From: JBBPZA01 sp963797015
GTDB lineage: Bacteria; Actinomycetota; Thermoleophilia; Solirubrobacterales; Solirubrobacteraceae
Length of the DNA stretch: 64,000 nt
Reading direction: 5' to 3'
NCBI GenBank assembly: GCA_963797015.1
Contig: CAWCNV010000006.1
Location: forward strand, 248,001 to 312,000
Part shown: positions 39,916 through 47,965 of the stretch, piece by piece
Numbering within the stretch: position 1 is the first letter of the stretch
Layout: every line of letters starts with the position of its first letter
Notes under the pieces: generated by a model
Told to the model about the DNA's origin: nothing
The model's database searches: none
Seen by the model: the letters and a program-made list of their open reading frames with translations, nothing else
Program-made: the position numbers and the translations under genes

Positions 39916-41284
39916 ATGCGAAGGCTCGGTTTGGCTGTCGTCGCGATGGCGGCGGTGTCGTTGGTGTTCGCGTCGGTGTCGTCGGCGGCGGTGAACATCT
40001 GTGTTCCGTCGACGGCCGGGCAGCCGGTGACGTCGGGCGGTAGTTCGGGGACGTGTAGTGGCGGGGATTCGGCGGTGGCGATGCCGTCGTCCAGCTGCTG
40101 ATCAGCAGACGTTGATCTCGGTGTTGCCGTATCTGAAGTTCAACTCGAGTGGGGTGGGCGGGAAGCCGACGGTTCAGGTGTCGGGCGCGAACCTGCAGGT
40201 GGTGTCCGGCTCGGGCAGCACCACGGGCACGGTCAATGGGGCCGGGAACCTGGTGGTGGGTTATGACGAGGCGCCGGGTTCGCAGACGGGTTCGCACAAC
40301 CTGGTGCTCGGCATCGGTCAGACCTACACGAGCTACGGGTCGTTGGTCGCGGGGCGTCAGAACCGGGCGCTGGGGCCGTACGCGAGCGTGTTGGGGTTCG
40401 CCAACACGGCGGGCAGCTATGGGTCGGTGTTGGGTGGCAAGGCGAACACGGCGGGCAACTTCTTCAGCTCGGTGTCGGGCGGCTATGCCAACCAGGCCAC
40501 CAACCAGTACGCGTCGGTCGCCGGCGGGTGTCGGAACATCGCGGGCGCGGGGTCGGTGGCGACGGACAGCACGTGCCAGACCAGCGGCTACTTCCCGTCG
40601 GTCGCGGGCGGCTATGACAACCAGGCCAACGCCGCCGACGCTTCGATCACCGGCGGGTTCTCCAACTTCGCGTTGGGGAGCTACTCCTCGGTGAGCGGCG
40701 GCCAGTTCAACAACGCGTCGGCGCAGTCCGCCGCCATCGGCGGCGGCTATAGCGGCGCGGCGAACGCACCGTACTCGTCGGTGAGCGGCGGCAACTCCAA
40801 CACCGCCTCGGGCAACTACTCAGCCGTCGGCGGCGGCTACAAGAACGCCGCCTCGGGCCCCTACGCCGAGGTGGCCGGCGGATGCACCAACAACGCGGGG
40901 ACGAACAACTGGACCGGCGACTCCCTGTGCGACACAGCCGGCAACGCGGATGCGGTCGGCGGTGGCTATGGCAACGTGGCGGACGGCGCTTCGGCGGCAG
41001 TGAGCGGCGGCTACGCGAACCGGGCGAGTGGCCAGCAGGCCGCGGCCGGCGGCGGCGACACCAACAAAGCCACAGGACTGTGGTCGTCGGTGAGCGGCGG
41101 CGATGGCGGCACGGCAAGTGGCAGCGGCTCCGCCATCAGCGGCGGCGAGGATGGTATTGCCGACGGCATCGACTCCTCGGTCAGCGGCGGGGATGGAGCC
41201 CAGGCAAGCGGCACCTGGTCGTCCGTGCTCGGAGGCACGGCGTTTGTCGGGACCCAGTTGGGCACCTACCCGGCCGGCCCCTGA
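39916..41284 (+). pseudogene. Secreted 15-residue-repeat protein, paralogue 2, frameshifted
   Basis: ATG 39916 gives a signal peptide and NICVPSTAGQPVTSGG, then stops at TGA 40099-40101 after 61 codons (AMPSSSC). The conserved continuation DQQTLISVLPYLKFNSSGVGG is in the +1 frame from 40100 and stays open for 395 codons to 41284, ending GTYPAGP like the others. Compared with paralogue 3 there is one extra base around 40092-40097. The repeat region has about 16 units and two Cys-bracketed loops (GGCRNIAG, GGCTNNAG). The long intact second part argues for a very recent frameshift, a sequencing error or recoding. Confidence 0.82.
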
Positions 41285-41286
41285 GG

Positions 41287-41332
41287 CAGCGGCGGGTGGG
41301 CGCGGCTGCGGCCGCGCCCACCCGCGCCGCTG
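41287..41332 (+). terminator. GC hairpin after repeat paralogue 2
   Basis: Inner arms GGGTGGGCGCGGC (41294-41306) and GCCGCGCCCACCC (41311-41323) pair perfectly. Outer CAGCGGC and GCCGCTG extend the stem past a 2-nt bulge. Confidence 0.65.
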
Positions 41333-41471
41333 TCTATGAGGCCGAGGCGGTCGTCCTACTACTCCGTACCTCTGTTTTGAGGAGCGTTGAGTGGTAGCCT
41401 GGGACGTGCGACTCGCTCTCCTGGACCGGCGGCGCGCGGGCGCCCGTTTTCTGTGCCGGTCTGGAGGACTC

Positions 41472-42992
41472 ATGCGAAGGCTTGCGTTGTCGGTCGCGCT
41501 TGCGGTGGCTGGTTGTTTGGTGCTCGCGTCGATGTCGTCGGCGGCGGTGAACATCTGTGTTCCGTCGACGGCGGGTCAGGCGGTGACGTCGGGTGGCAGT
41601 TCGGGAACGTGCAGTGGCGGGGATTCGGCGGTGGCGATGCCGTCGAGCAGCTCTGATCAGCAGACGTTGATCTCGGTGCTGCCGTATCTGAAGTTCAACT
41701 CGTCCGGTGTTGGTGGCAAGCCGACGATCCAGGTCTCGGGCGCCAACCTGCAGGTCGTCTCCGGTTCGGGCTCTACGGCCGGGGCGGTCAACGGGACGGG
41801 CAACCTGGTGGTCGGCTATGACGAAGCCCCGGGCACGAAGACCGGTTCCCACAACCTCGTGCTGGGCCAGGGGCAGACCTATTCGAGCTATGGCGGGTTG
41901 CTGGCCGGTCGTCAGAACCGCGCGCTGGGACCGTTCGCGTCGCTGATGGGCTATGCCAACACGGCGGGCTCGTATGGCTCGGTGTTGGGTGGCAAGGCCA
42001 ACACGGCGGGCAACTACTTCAGCTCGGTGTCTGGCGGGTATGCAAACCAGGCGACCAACCAGTACGCGTCGGTCGGCGGCGGCTGCCGCAACATCGCCGG
42101 GGCGGGCACGCTAGCGGCCGACAGCACGTGTCAGACCAGCGGTTACTTCCCCTCGGTCTCGGGCGGCTACAACAACCAGGCCAGCGCCGCCGCCGCTTCG
42201 ATCGGCGGCGGTCAGCAGAACCTCGCCGCCGCGCAGAGCGCGTCGATTGGCGGCGGGTTCTCCAACTTCGCGTTTGGCGCGTATTCGTCGGTCGGAGGCG
42301 GCCAGTTCAACAACGCCTCCGCTCAGTCGGCGTCGATCAGCGGCGGCTACAGCGGGGCGGCAAGCGGCTTGTACTCGTCGGTGAGCGGCGGGAACAGCAA
42401 CTCCGCGACCGGCAACTACTCCGCGGTCAGCGGCGGCTACACCAACAAGGCCGCCGCTTTCGGCGCCTCGGTCGGCGGCGGCTGTCGCAACCTCGCCGGA
42501 GACGGCACCGTCGTCAGCGACTCGACGTGCCTCACGGGCGGCGAGTTCCCCAGCATCAGCGGGGGATATAACAATCAGGCCAGCAGCGGCACCGGCAATG
42601 GCGCCAGCAACTGGGTCGGCGGCGGGAACGGCAACCTCGCCAGCGGCCCAATCGCCGCCGTGAGCGGGGGCGGCGACAACACGGCAAGCGGCTTCGCGGC
42701 GTCGGTCAGCGGCGGCGCCGTCAACACCGCGAGCGCGAGCGAGGCGTCGGTCAGCGGCGGCGAGAACAACACCGCCAGCGGCGAGGAGTCGTCGGTCAGC
42801 GGCGGTGCCGTCAATCACGCGACCGACTTCTACGCGTCGGTCAGCGGCGGCGGCGACAATGTCGCCGGCGCAGACTCCTCGTCGGTCAGCGGCGGCAACA
42901 GCAACACGGCGAGCGGGATGAACTCGTCGATCCTCGGAGGGTCCCAGATCACCCTCTCGGCGTTCAACGGCACGTATCCCGCCGGCCCGTAA
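41472..42992 (+). CDS. Secreted 15-residue-repeat protein, paralogue 3
   Basis: A 506-residue protein; ATG 41472 preceded by the same GGAGGACTC context as paralogue 1. Signal peptide to about residue 24, then AVNICVPSTAGQAVTSGG, the conserved head with QVSGANLQVVSGSGS and TGSHNLVLGQGQ, and about twenty 15-residue repeats such as SVSGGYANQATNQYA and SVSGGENNTASGEES. Two Cys loops (GGCRNIAG, GGCRNLAG) are at the same relative places as in paralogue 1. It ends GTYPAGP. Acidic, Ser/Gly/Asn-rich and nearly free of Lys and Arg after the head, as expected for an extracellular fibre. Confidence 0.85.
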   Translation: MRRLALSVALAVAGCLVLASMSSAAVNICVPSTAGQAVTSGGSSGTCSGGDSAVAMPSSSSDQQTLISVLPYLKFNSSGVGGKPTIQVSGANLQVVSGSGSTAGAVNGTGNLVVGYDEAPGTKTGSHNLVLGQGQTYSSYGGLLAGRQNRALGPFASLMGYANTAGSYGSVLGGKANTAGNYFSSVSGGYANQATNQYASVGGGCRNIAGAGTLAADSTCQTSGYFPSVSGGYNNQASAAAASIGGGQQNLAAAQSASIGGGFSNFAFGAYSSVGGGQFNNASAQSASISGGYSGAASGLYSSVSGGNSNSATGNYSAVSGGYTNKAAAFGASVGGGCRNLAGDGTVVSDSTCLTGGEFPSISGGYNNQASSGTGNGASNWVGGGNGNLASGPIAAVSGGGDNTASGFAASVSGGAVNTASASEASVSGGENNTASGEESSVSGGAVNHATDFYASVSGGGDNVAGADSSSVSGGNSNTASGMNSSILGGSQITLSAFNGTYPAGP

Positions 42993-43000
42993 CGCAGGTA

Positions 43001-43031
43001 GCGGGTGGGCGCGACTCCGGTCGCGCCCACC
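43001..43031. terminator. GC hairpin after repeat paralogue 3
   Basis: Arms GGTGGGCGCGAC (43004-43015) and GTCGCGCCCACC (43020-43031) around a 4-nt loop. It lies between convergent genes and could end transcripts from both. Confidence 0.65.
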
Positions 43032-43045
43032 TTCGCCCGCTGCGC

Positions 43046-44206
43046 CTACGAGGGCACGAGCGCGTTGATGCCGGTCAGCGCGCGGCCGATGATCAGCTTC
43101 TGGATCTGCGAGGTGCCCTCGTAGAGCGTCGTCACGCGCACGTCGCGGAAGTAGCGCTCGACGGGGTGGTCGTCGACGTAACCCGAGCCCCCGTGGACCT
43201 GGATCGCCGTGTTGGCGCACTCGACCGCGGCCTCGGTCGCGTAGAGCTTGGCGATCGAGGTCTCGGTGGTGTTGGGGCGCCCGGCGTCCTTGAGGAAGCC
43301 CGCGCGCCACACCAGCATGCGTGAGGCATCCGTCTTGACCTTCATGTCGGCGAGCATCGCCTGCACGAGCTGGAAGCTCGCTATCGGGCGACCGAACTGC
43401 ACGCGCTCCTTGGCGTAGGCGACCGAGTGGTCGACGCAGCCCTGGCAGATGCCGACGCAGCCGGCGGCGACGCTGAAGCGCCCTGAGTCCAGCGCGCTCA
43501 TCGCGATCTTGAAGCCGTCGCCGACCTCGCCCAGCATGTCCTCGTCGGAGACCTCGACGTCGTCGAGCGACAGCGCCGCGGTGTCCGAGCCGTGCAGCCC
43601 CATCTTGCCGTGGATCTCCTGGCTCGAGAAGCCCGGGTGGTCGGTGTCGACCAGGAAGCAGGCGACGCCGCGGTGGGCCTTCTCGGGGTCGGTCTGGGCG
43701 AATATCAGCGCGACCTTCGCGTGGTTGCCCATCGAGATCCACATCTTCGATCCCGAGATCACCCAGCCGCCGTTCGCGCGCCGCGCGCGGGTCTTCTGGT
43801 TGGCCGCGTCTGAGCCGGTATCGGGCTCGGTCAGGCCGAAGCAGCCAAGCCACTCCCCGCTGCACAGCTTCGGCAAGTACTTGTGCTTCTGCTCCTCGCT
43901 GCCCCAGCGCAGGATCGACGAGCACACCAGCGAGGTCTGCACCGACACGACCGTGCGCATCGCCGAGTCGCCGCGCCCCACCTCCTCGACGATCAGCCCG
44001 TAGGTCAGGTAGTCGAGCCCGGCGCCACCGTACTCGCGCGGGACGATCGCCCCGAGGTAGCCCTGCGCCGCCATCTTGGCGACGAGCTCGGTGTCGAAGT
44101 GCCCCGAGCGGTCGTTGTCGCGGGCGCGGGGGACGATCTCGCCGTCGGTGAAGTCGCGCGCGGTCTCGCGGATCAGCTGCTGCTCGTCGTTGAGGTCCAG
44201 GTCCAT
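43046..44206 (-). CDS. Acyl-CoA dehydrogenase
   Basis: A 386-residue flavoprotein. LGCFGLTEPDTGSDAA and WVISGSKMWISMG contact FAD and substrate; VQFGRPIASFQLVQ and QVHGGSGYVDDHPVER are the usual dimer/FAD signatures. The catalytic Glu is in LYEGTSQIQKLIIGRAL near the end. The combination SVQTSLVCSSI with GCFGLTEP recalls glutaryl-CoA dehydrogenase, but a short-chain acyl-CoA is equally possible. It feeds electrons to the ETF pool. It stands alone, convergent with repeat paralogue 3. Confidence 0.92.
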   Translation of the reverse strand: MDLDLNDEQQLIRETARDFTDGEIVPRARDNDRSGHFDTELVAKMAAQGYLGAIVPREYGGAGLDYLTYGLIVEEVGRGDSAMRTVVSVQTSLVCSSILRWGSEEQKHKYLPKLCSGEWLGCFGLTEPDTGSDAANQKTRARRANGGWVISGSKMWISMGNHAKVALIFAQTDPEKAHRGVACFLVDTDHPGFSSQEIHGKMGLHGSDTAALSLDDVEVSDEDMLGEVGDGFKIAMSALDSGRFSVAAGCVGICQGCVDHSVAYAKERVQFGRPIASFQLVQAMLADMKVKTDASRMLVWRAGFLKDAGRPNTTETSIAKLYATEAAVECANTAIQVHGGSGYVDDHPVERYFRDVRVTTLYEGTSQIQKLIIGRALTGINALVPS

Positions 44207-44243
44207 GCCTGCACGCTATCCGCTCGCCGTGGCGGGGCACCGC

Positions 44244-45179
44244 TCACAGCGGTCGTTCGGGCATACGGCCGGCCTCGATCGCGGCGCGCTGACGCTCGTC
44301 GTAGGGGGCGTCGAACAGGCTCGCGTCGAAGTGGCGCGAGCGGAACAGGTCGACGATGTAGTTCATGCGGTCGCGGATGTCGGTCCAGTCGCGCGCGCCG
44401 CTGCCGTCCAGGTCGTCGGGCGTGCGGTCCCAGCCCTGCGGCCCGGTCAAGAAGTGCGAGAGATCGGCGTTGGTGATGTGGCGCAGGCTGTCGGGCTCGC
44501 CCTCGATGCTCGCGGGTGCGAGGTCGCGGCCGACCTGCAGCTCCTCGGCGCCGGCGCGGAAGTCGAGCACGCGCGCGGTGACCAGGTTGCGCATGGGGCG
44601 GGGGATCGAGCCGGCGATATGCGGCTCGAGCCGCACGTGCTCGTGGAGGATCGCCTGCAGGTTGGCGAGCAGCATGTGCTCGTGCTTGGCGTTCGGATCG
44701 GGTTCGTGGTGTGCCAGCCAGTAGCGCCGGAACGCCCGCGCGAGCAGGTCCTGGCCCTCGACCGATGGCGGCCCCGGGCGCAGCTCGGCGAGGAACGCCT
44801 CCAGCCGCTCCTCGTCGCGCGCGGCGCCGGGCGGGAACGCGAGCACGAACCGCGCAGTGACATGGCCGATGTCGTCGAGCACCGTGATGTTCCCGGCGAG
44901 GATCTCGCGCGCGGCGCGATTCAGCGCCGGCCGCGCGACGGTCCGCAGCAGCATGCCGCGCGGCCCGGTGAAGTCTTCGCGCCGGATCGTCGTGCCCGCC
45001 TTCTTCGAGCCCCACACGGCCCAGGTGTGGAAGTTCGCGCCGGCGTCGGCGCCCAGCGCGTCGCGCAGGGCGAGAGAAAGGTCGTAGTGGCCGAGCGTGA
45101 CGCGCAGGTTGCACAGCCTGGGGTCCTCGGTCGCGCACGCCGCTTCGATCTGGTGTTCGAGGTCCGGCGCCTCGGGCAC
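44244..45179 (-). CDS. Conserved protein of unknown function
   Basis: About 311 residues from GTG 45179; upstream starts at 45230 or 45257 would run into the divergent gene. It is soluble, helix-rich and His-rich, with marked blocks FHTWAVWGSKKAGTTIRR, ILAGNITVLDDIGHVTARFVLAF, LHEHVRLEPHI and a C-terminal DRMNYIVDLFRSRHFD. I do not recognise the family. The cluster of His and acidic residues in the middle could bind metal, but no known motif is complete. It is divergent from the small membrane-anchored coiled-coil gene. Confidence 0.7.
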   Translation of the reverse strand: MPEAPDLEHQIEAACATEDPRLCNLRVTLGHYDLSLALRDALGADAGANFHTWAVWGSKKAGTTIRREDFTGPRGMLLRTVARPALNRAAREILAGNITVLDDIGHVTARFVLAFPPGAARDEERLEAFLAELRPGPPSVEGQDLLARAFRRYWLAHHEPDPNAKHEHMLLANLQAILHEHVRLEPHIAGSIPRPMRNLVTARVLDFRAGAEELQVGRDLAPASIEGEPDSLRHITNADLSHFLTGPQGWDRTPDDLDGSGARDWTDIRDRMNYIVDLFRSRHFDASLFDAPYDERQRAAIEAGRMPERPL

Positions 45180-45228
45180 GGGGCCCGAGAGTACACTCGC
45201 CGGTGCGTTGGATCCCTTCGCTCTGATC

Positions 45229-45660
45229 ATGCTGGGAGGGCTCGTGGCTGTCGTCACCGCCCTGCTGCTGATCGGGCGTTACCACCCCCGCTCGGGCGCC
45301 GACGTGCTCGACTGGCGGCCGACGCGCTCGGTCGAGACCGAGGTCCTGCTCGAGTTCGAGGACGTCGACCAGATGATCGAGGCCCAGAACGAGCGCCGCC
45401 GGCGGCGCGGCGAGCGCGAGATCACCGAGGGCGAGATCCGCGAGCGGGTGGCCGCCGACCTGCGCGAGGCGAACGCACGCCGCGAGCGCTACCTCGAGGC
45501 CCAGGACGTGGCCGAGATGCTCGCGGCCAAGAACGAGCGCCGGCGCGCGCGCGGGTTGGCCGCCATCACCGAGGAGGAGTACCGGACCAAGCTGGAGCGC
45601 GAGGGGGTGCTGCGCCGCGGCGGCGGGGCGGAAGGCGCGAGCGAGGACGGGCCCACCTAG
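45229..45660 (+). CDS. Membrane-anchored coiled-coil protein
   Basis: About 143 residues from ATG 45229; TTG 45208 or GTG 45244 (GGGAGGG just before it) are alternatives. One N-terminal hydrophobic segment (LVAVVTALLLIG) is followed by a long, very charged helical region with two similar blocks: VDQMIEAQNERRRRRGEREITEGE and VAEMLAAKNERRRARGLAAITEEE, core NERRRRRGEREIT versus NERRRARGLAAIT. The duplication is clear. Function unknown. The next gene starts 6 bp after its stop. Confidence 0.7.
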   Translation: MLGGLVAVVTALLLIGRYHPRSGADVLDWRPTRSVETEVLLEFEDVDQMIEAQNERRRRRGEREITEGEIRERVAADLREANARRERYLEAQDVAEMLAAKNERRRARGLAAITEEEYRTKLEREGVLRRGGGAEGASEDGPT

Positions 45661-45666
45661 ACCGGC

Positions 45667-46170
45667 GTGGCGCGGGTCCTGATCGTCGGCTGCGGATGCC
45701 GGGGCGGGGTGCTGGCGCGCTCGCTGCTGGCCGACGGCCACGCCGTGCGCGGGAGCTCGCGCGACCCCGAGCGGCTGGAGCGCGTCGCCGCGCTGGGCGC
45801 AGAGCCCTACCGCGGCGACCCCGACCGGATCGGCTCGCTGCTCTACGCCTTCGACGGCGTGACCGTGGTGTGCTGGCTGCTCGGCAGCGCGACCGGTGCG
45901 CGCGAGCGGGTCGAGGCGCTGCACGGCACGCGGCTGGAGATGCTCTTCGCCAAGCTCGTCGACACCACCGTGCGCGGGGTGCTCTACGAGGCGACGGGCG
46001 CCGTGGAGGCGGCGGCGCTGCAGCGCGGCCGCGAGATCGCCGCGCGCGCGAGCGAGAAGTGGGAGATCCCGGTGGCGCTGCTCGAAGCCGACCCGCGCGA
46101 GCCGGAGGAGTGGAGCCATGCCGCCCGGCGCGGGGTCGACGCGCTGCTTCTGGAACGATCCGCGGCCTAG
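45667..46170 (+). CDS. NAD(P)-binding Rossmann protein, short epimerase-like
   Basis: A 167-residue protein; GTG start. VLIVGCGCRGGVLARSLLADGH is a dinucleotide-binding loop (pattern GCGCRGG), followed by VRGSSRDPERLERVAALGAEP, as in NAD-dependent epimerases and NmrA-like proteins. The catalytic YxxxK is absent and the protein is about half the usual length, so it may be a sensor or partner and not an enzyme. Its stop shares one base with the GTG of the glycosyltransferase (TAGTG), so the two are coupled. Confidence 0.75.
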   Translation: MARVLIVGCGCRGGVLARSLLADGHAVRGSSRDPERLERVAALGAEPYRGDPDRIGSLLYAFDGVTVVCWLLGSATGARERVEALHGTRLEMLFAKLVDTTVRGVLYEATGAVEAAALQRGREIAARASEKWEIPVALLEADPREPEEWSHAARRGVDALLLERSAA

Positions 46171-47321
46171 TGCCCGTCCTCGCGGCCTCGACTCGCGGAG
46201 CCGGTCACTTCGGGCCGCTGGTCCCCTTCGCGCGCGCCTGCGCCGACGCTGACCACGACGTGGTCGTGGCCGTGCCGGGCCAGTCGCTCGGGCTCGTGGA
46301 GCGCGCGGGGCTCGAGCCCTGGCTCGACGACCCCGACCAGGAGGAGCTCGACGGGGTCTTCGGGCGCGTGCCGAGCCTGCCTCCGGACGAGGCCGAGGTA
46401 GTCGTGCTTCGCGACGTGTTCGGCCGCATCCACGCGTCGGCTCACCTGCCCGGGCTGCGTGCCGCCGTCGCGGAGTGGCGCCCCGACGTCGTGCTCCGCG
46501 AGCTGGCCGAGTACGCGTCGGCCGTCGCAGCCGAGGAGGCGGGGCTCCCACACGCGCGCGTGGCCGTGGCGCTGGCCGCCGCCGAGGAGACGTCCAGGCC
46601 GCTCGGGACGAGCGGGCTCGAAGAGGTCGCGGCCGTGGAGCCGGCGATCGCGCGCTCGCCGTTCCTTACAACGGTGCCGCCGTCGATGGAGGGTCCCGAG
46701 GTGCCCGGGCCGCGGGGCACGTTGCGCTTCCGCGCGCCGAACGGCGCCGCGGCGCCGTTGCCCGACTTCTGGGCGGGCGACCACCGGCCACTCCTCTACG
46801 TCAGCTTCGGGACGGTGGCGCCGACGCTGCCGTTCTTCCCGCCCCTGATCGCCGGCGTGCTGAGCGCGCTCGGAGAGCTCCCGGTGCGGGCACTGCTCAC
46901 GATCGGCGAGGCGACGGACCCGGCCTCGCTGCCTCCGCTGCCCGACAACGTGCACGTCGAGCGCTGGGTGCCCCAGGCCGACGCGCTCGCGCAGGCCGAC
47001 GCGGCGCTCATCCACGGCGGCTTCGGGAGCACGCTCGGCGTGGTGTGCGCGGGCGTGCCGGCGATCGTCGTGCCGCTGTTCGCCGACCAGCCGATCAACG
47101 CGGCGCGGGTGGTGGCGCTCGGAGCGGGCATCGCCCTCGAAGGCGGCCCGGCCGCGGCGGCGGAGCGGTCGCCCGCCGAGATCGTCGCGGCGGTCGGGCG
47201 GGTGCTGGAAGAGCCCGGCTTCGGCGAGGCGGCGAGGGCGCTGGCCGCAGAGGCCGCCGCGCTTCCGCCGGTGGATGAAGCGGTGCCGGCGCTCGAGCAG
47301 ATCGCGCGGCTGCGCAGCTAG
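46170..47321 (+). CDS. Family-1-like (MGT/UGT) glycosyltransferase
   Basis: A 383-residue GT-B enzyme; GTG 46170 overlaps the previous stop. The N-terminus STRGAGHFGPLVPFARACA is the acceptor-domain loop with the catalytic His. The donor signature is WVPQADALAQADAALIHGGFGSTLGVVCAGVP, seen here in HGGFGST and VPLFADQPINAARV. Such enzymes glycosylate small molecules, for example macrolides or lipids, from a nucleotide sugar. It overlaps the convergent NUDIX gene by 4 bp. Confidence 0.9.
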   Translation: MPVLAASTRGAGHFGPLVPFARACADADHDVVVAVPGQSLGLVERAGLEPWLDDPDQEELDGVFGRVPSLPPDEAEVVVLRDVFGRIHASAHLPGLRAAVAEWRPDVVLRELAEYASAVAAEEAGLPHARVAVALAAAEETSRPLGTSGLEEVAAVEPAIARSPFLTTVPPSMEGPEVPGPRGTLRFRAPNGAAAPLPDFWAGDHRPLLYVSFGTVAPTLPFFPPLIAGVLSALGELPVRALLTIGEATDPASLPPLPDNVHVERWVPQADALAQADAALIHGGFGSTLGVVCAGVPAIVVPLFADQPINAARVVALGAGIALEGGPAAAAERSPAEIVAAVGRVLEEPGFGEAARALAAEAAALPPVDEAVPALEQIARLRS

Positions 47322-47911
47322 GCGGCGGCCGGCTCGAGCACGGGCTCCAGGCGCTCGATCAGGTCCGAGACGATCCGCGCGGTCGCGCCCCAGATCAGGT
47401 GCTCGTCGACGACGTAGACGTCGGTGCGGAAGGGGACGCCGCGGCGCAGCAGGCGGCGGCGCTGGTAGCCGTCGCGCACGCGCCGCAGCGGCAGCTCCAG
47501 GACCTCGGCGACCTCGGCGGCGCTGACCGTCCAGGCCAGCCCCGGCTCTATCGCGCCCACGAACGGGTAGATCGCGTAGTTCGTGGCCACCGTCGGCGTC
47601 GGTTGCAGGCCGCCGACGATCTCGACGTCCGCGCGCGGGAGGCCGATCTCCTCCTCGGCTTCGCGCAGGGCGGTCAGGCGCAGGTCCTCCTCGTCGTCGT
47701 CCTGGCGGCCGCCGGGGAACGAGATCTCGCCCGCGTGGCGGCGCAGGTCGTCGCGCCGGCGCGTGAACACGGCGTGCAGCTCGCGGTCGCGCGCGCCGCG
47801 GTAGACGGGGACGAGCACGGCGGCGTCGATGCGGCCGTGGACGTCAAGCGCGGCGACGTCGTCCTCGGCGATCAGCAGCGGGCGCAGCTCGTCCGCGAGC
47901 GAAGCGTCCAT
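47318..47911 (-). CDS. NUDIX hydrolase, CoA-pyrophosphatase-like (NudL type)
   Basis: A 197-residue protein. ISFPGGRQDDDEEDL and ALREAEEEIGL form the NUDIX box, with Asp/Glu variation at the first half as in NudL proteins. RHAGEISFPGG and the downstream PTVATNYAIYPFVG match the CoA-pyrophosphatase extra motif. It would hydrolyse CoA or its oxidised forms to phosphopantetheine and ADP. It lies 54 bp after the OsmC gene with a hairpin between. Confidence 0.86.
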   Translation of the reverse strand: MDASLADELRPLLIAEDDVAALDVHGRIDAAVLVPVYRGARDRELHAVFTRRRDDLRRHAGEISFPGGRQDDDEEDLRLTALREAEEEIGLPRADVEIVGGLQPTPTVATNYAIYPFVGAIEPGLAWTVSAAEVAEVLELPLRRVRDGYQRRRLLRRGVPFRTDVYVVDEHLIWGATARIVSDLIERLEPVLEPAAA

Positions 47912-47926
47912 CGCGGGCGATCATAG

Positions 47927-47947
47927 AGGCGCGTCTCAGGCGCGCCT
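47927..47947. terminator. Short hairpin between OsmC and NUDIX genes
   Basis: Perfect 7-bp arms AGGCGCG and CGCGCCT with a 7-nt loop. Its position after the OsmC stop fits a weak terminator. No T-tract. Confidence 0.35.
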
Positions 47948-47965
47948 AAGCGAGGGTCTGCGCGC

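Noticed and set aside
40058..40100. Independent start for the downstream part of repeat paralogue 2
   Set aside because: The only in-frame ATG lies in the antisense-like MAGIRRWRC stretch, without a signal peptide or ribosome site. A frameshift explains the data better.
38740..42900. Regular 45-bp periodicity that could suggest a CRISPR-like or noncoding repeat array
   Set aside because: The period is a multiple of three, the units vary at synonymous sites and the frame is conserved, so it is protein repeat coding DNA. No CRISPR array or cas gene is seen.
42111..44240. Minus-strand open frame of 709 codons overlapping repeat paralogue 3 and the acyl-CoA dehydrogenase
   Set aside because: Shadow frame. 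Part of it mirrors the repeats as Ala/Asp-rich units, which follow from the repeat DNA and not from a second protein.
44076..47321. Extended version of the family-1 glycosyltransferase (1081 codons)
   Set aside because: The upstream part overlaps three other genes. GTG 46170, overlapping the previous stop, gives the normal N-terminus.
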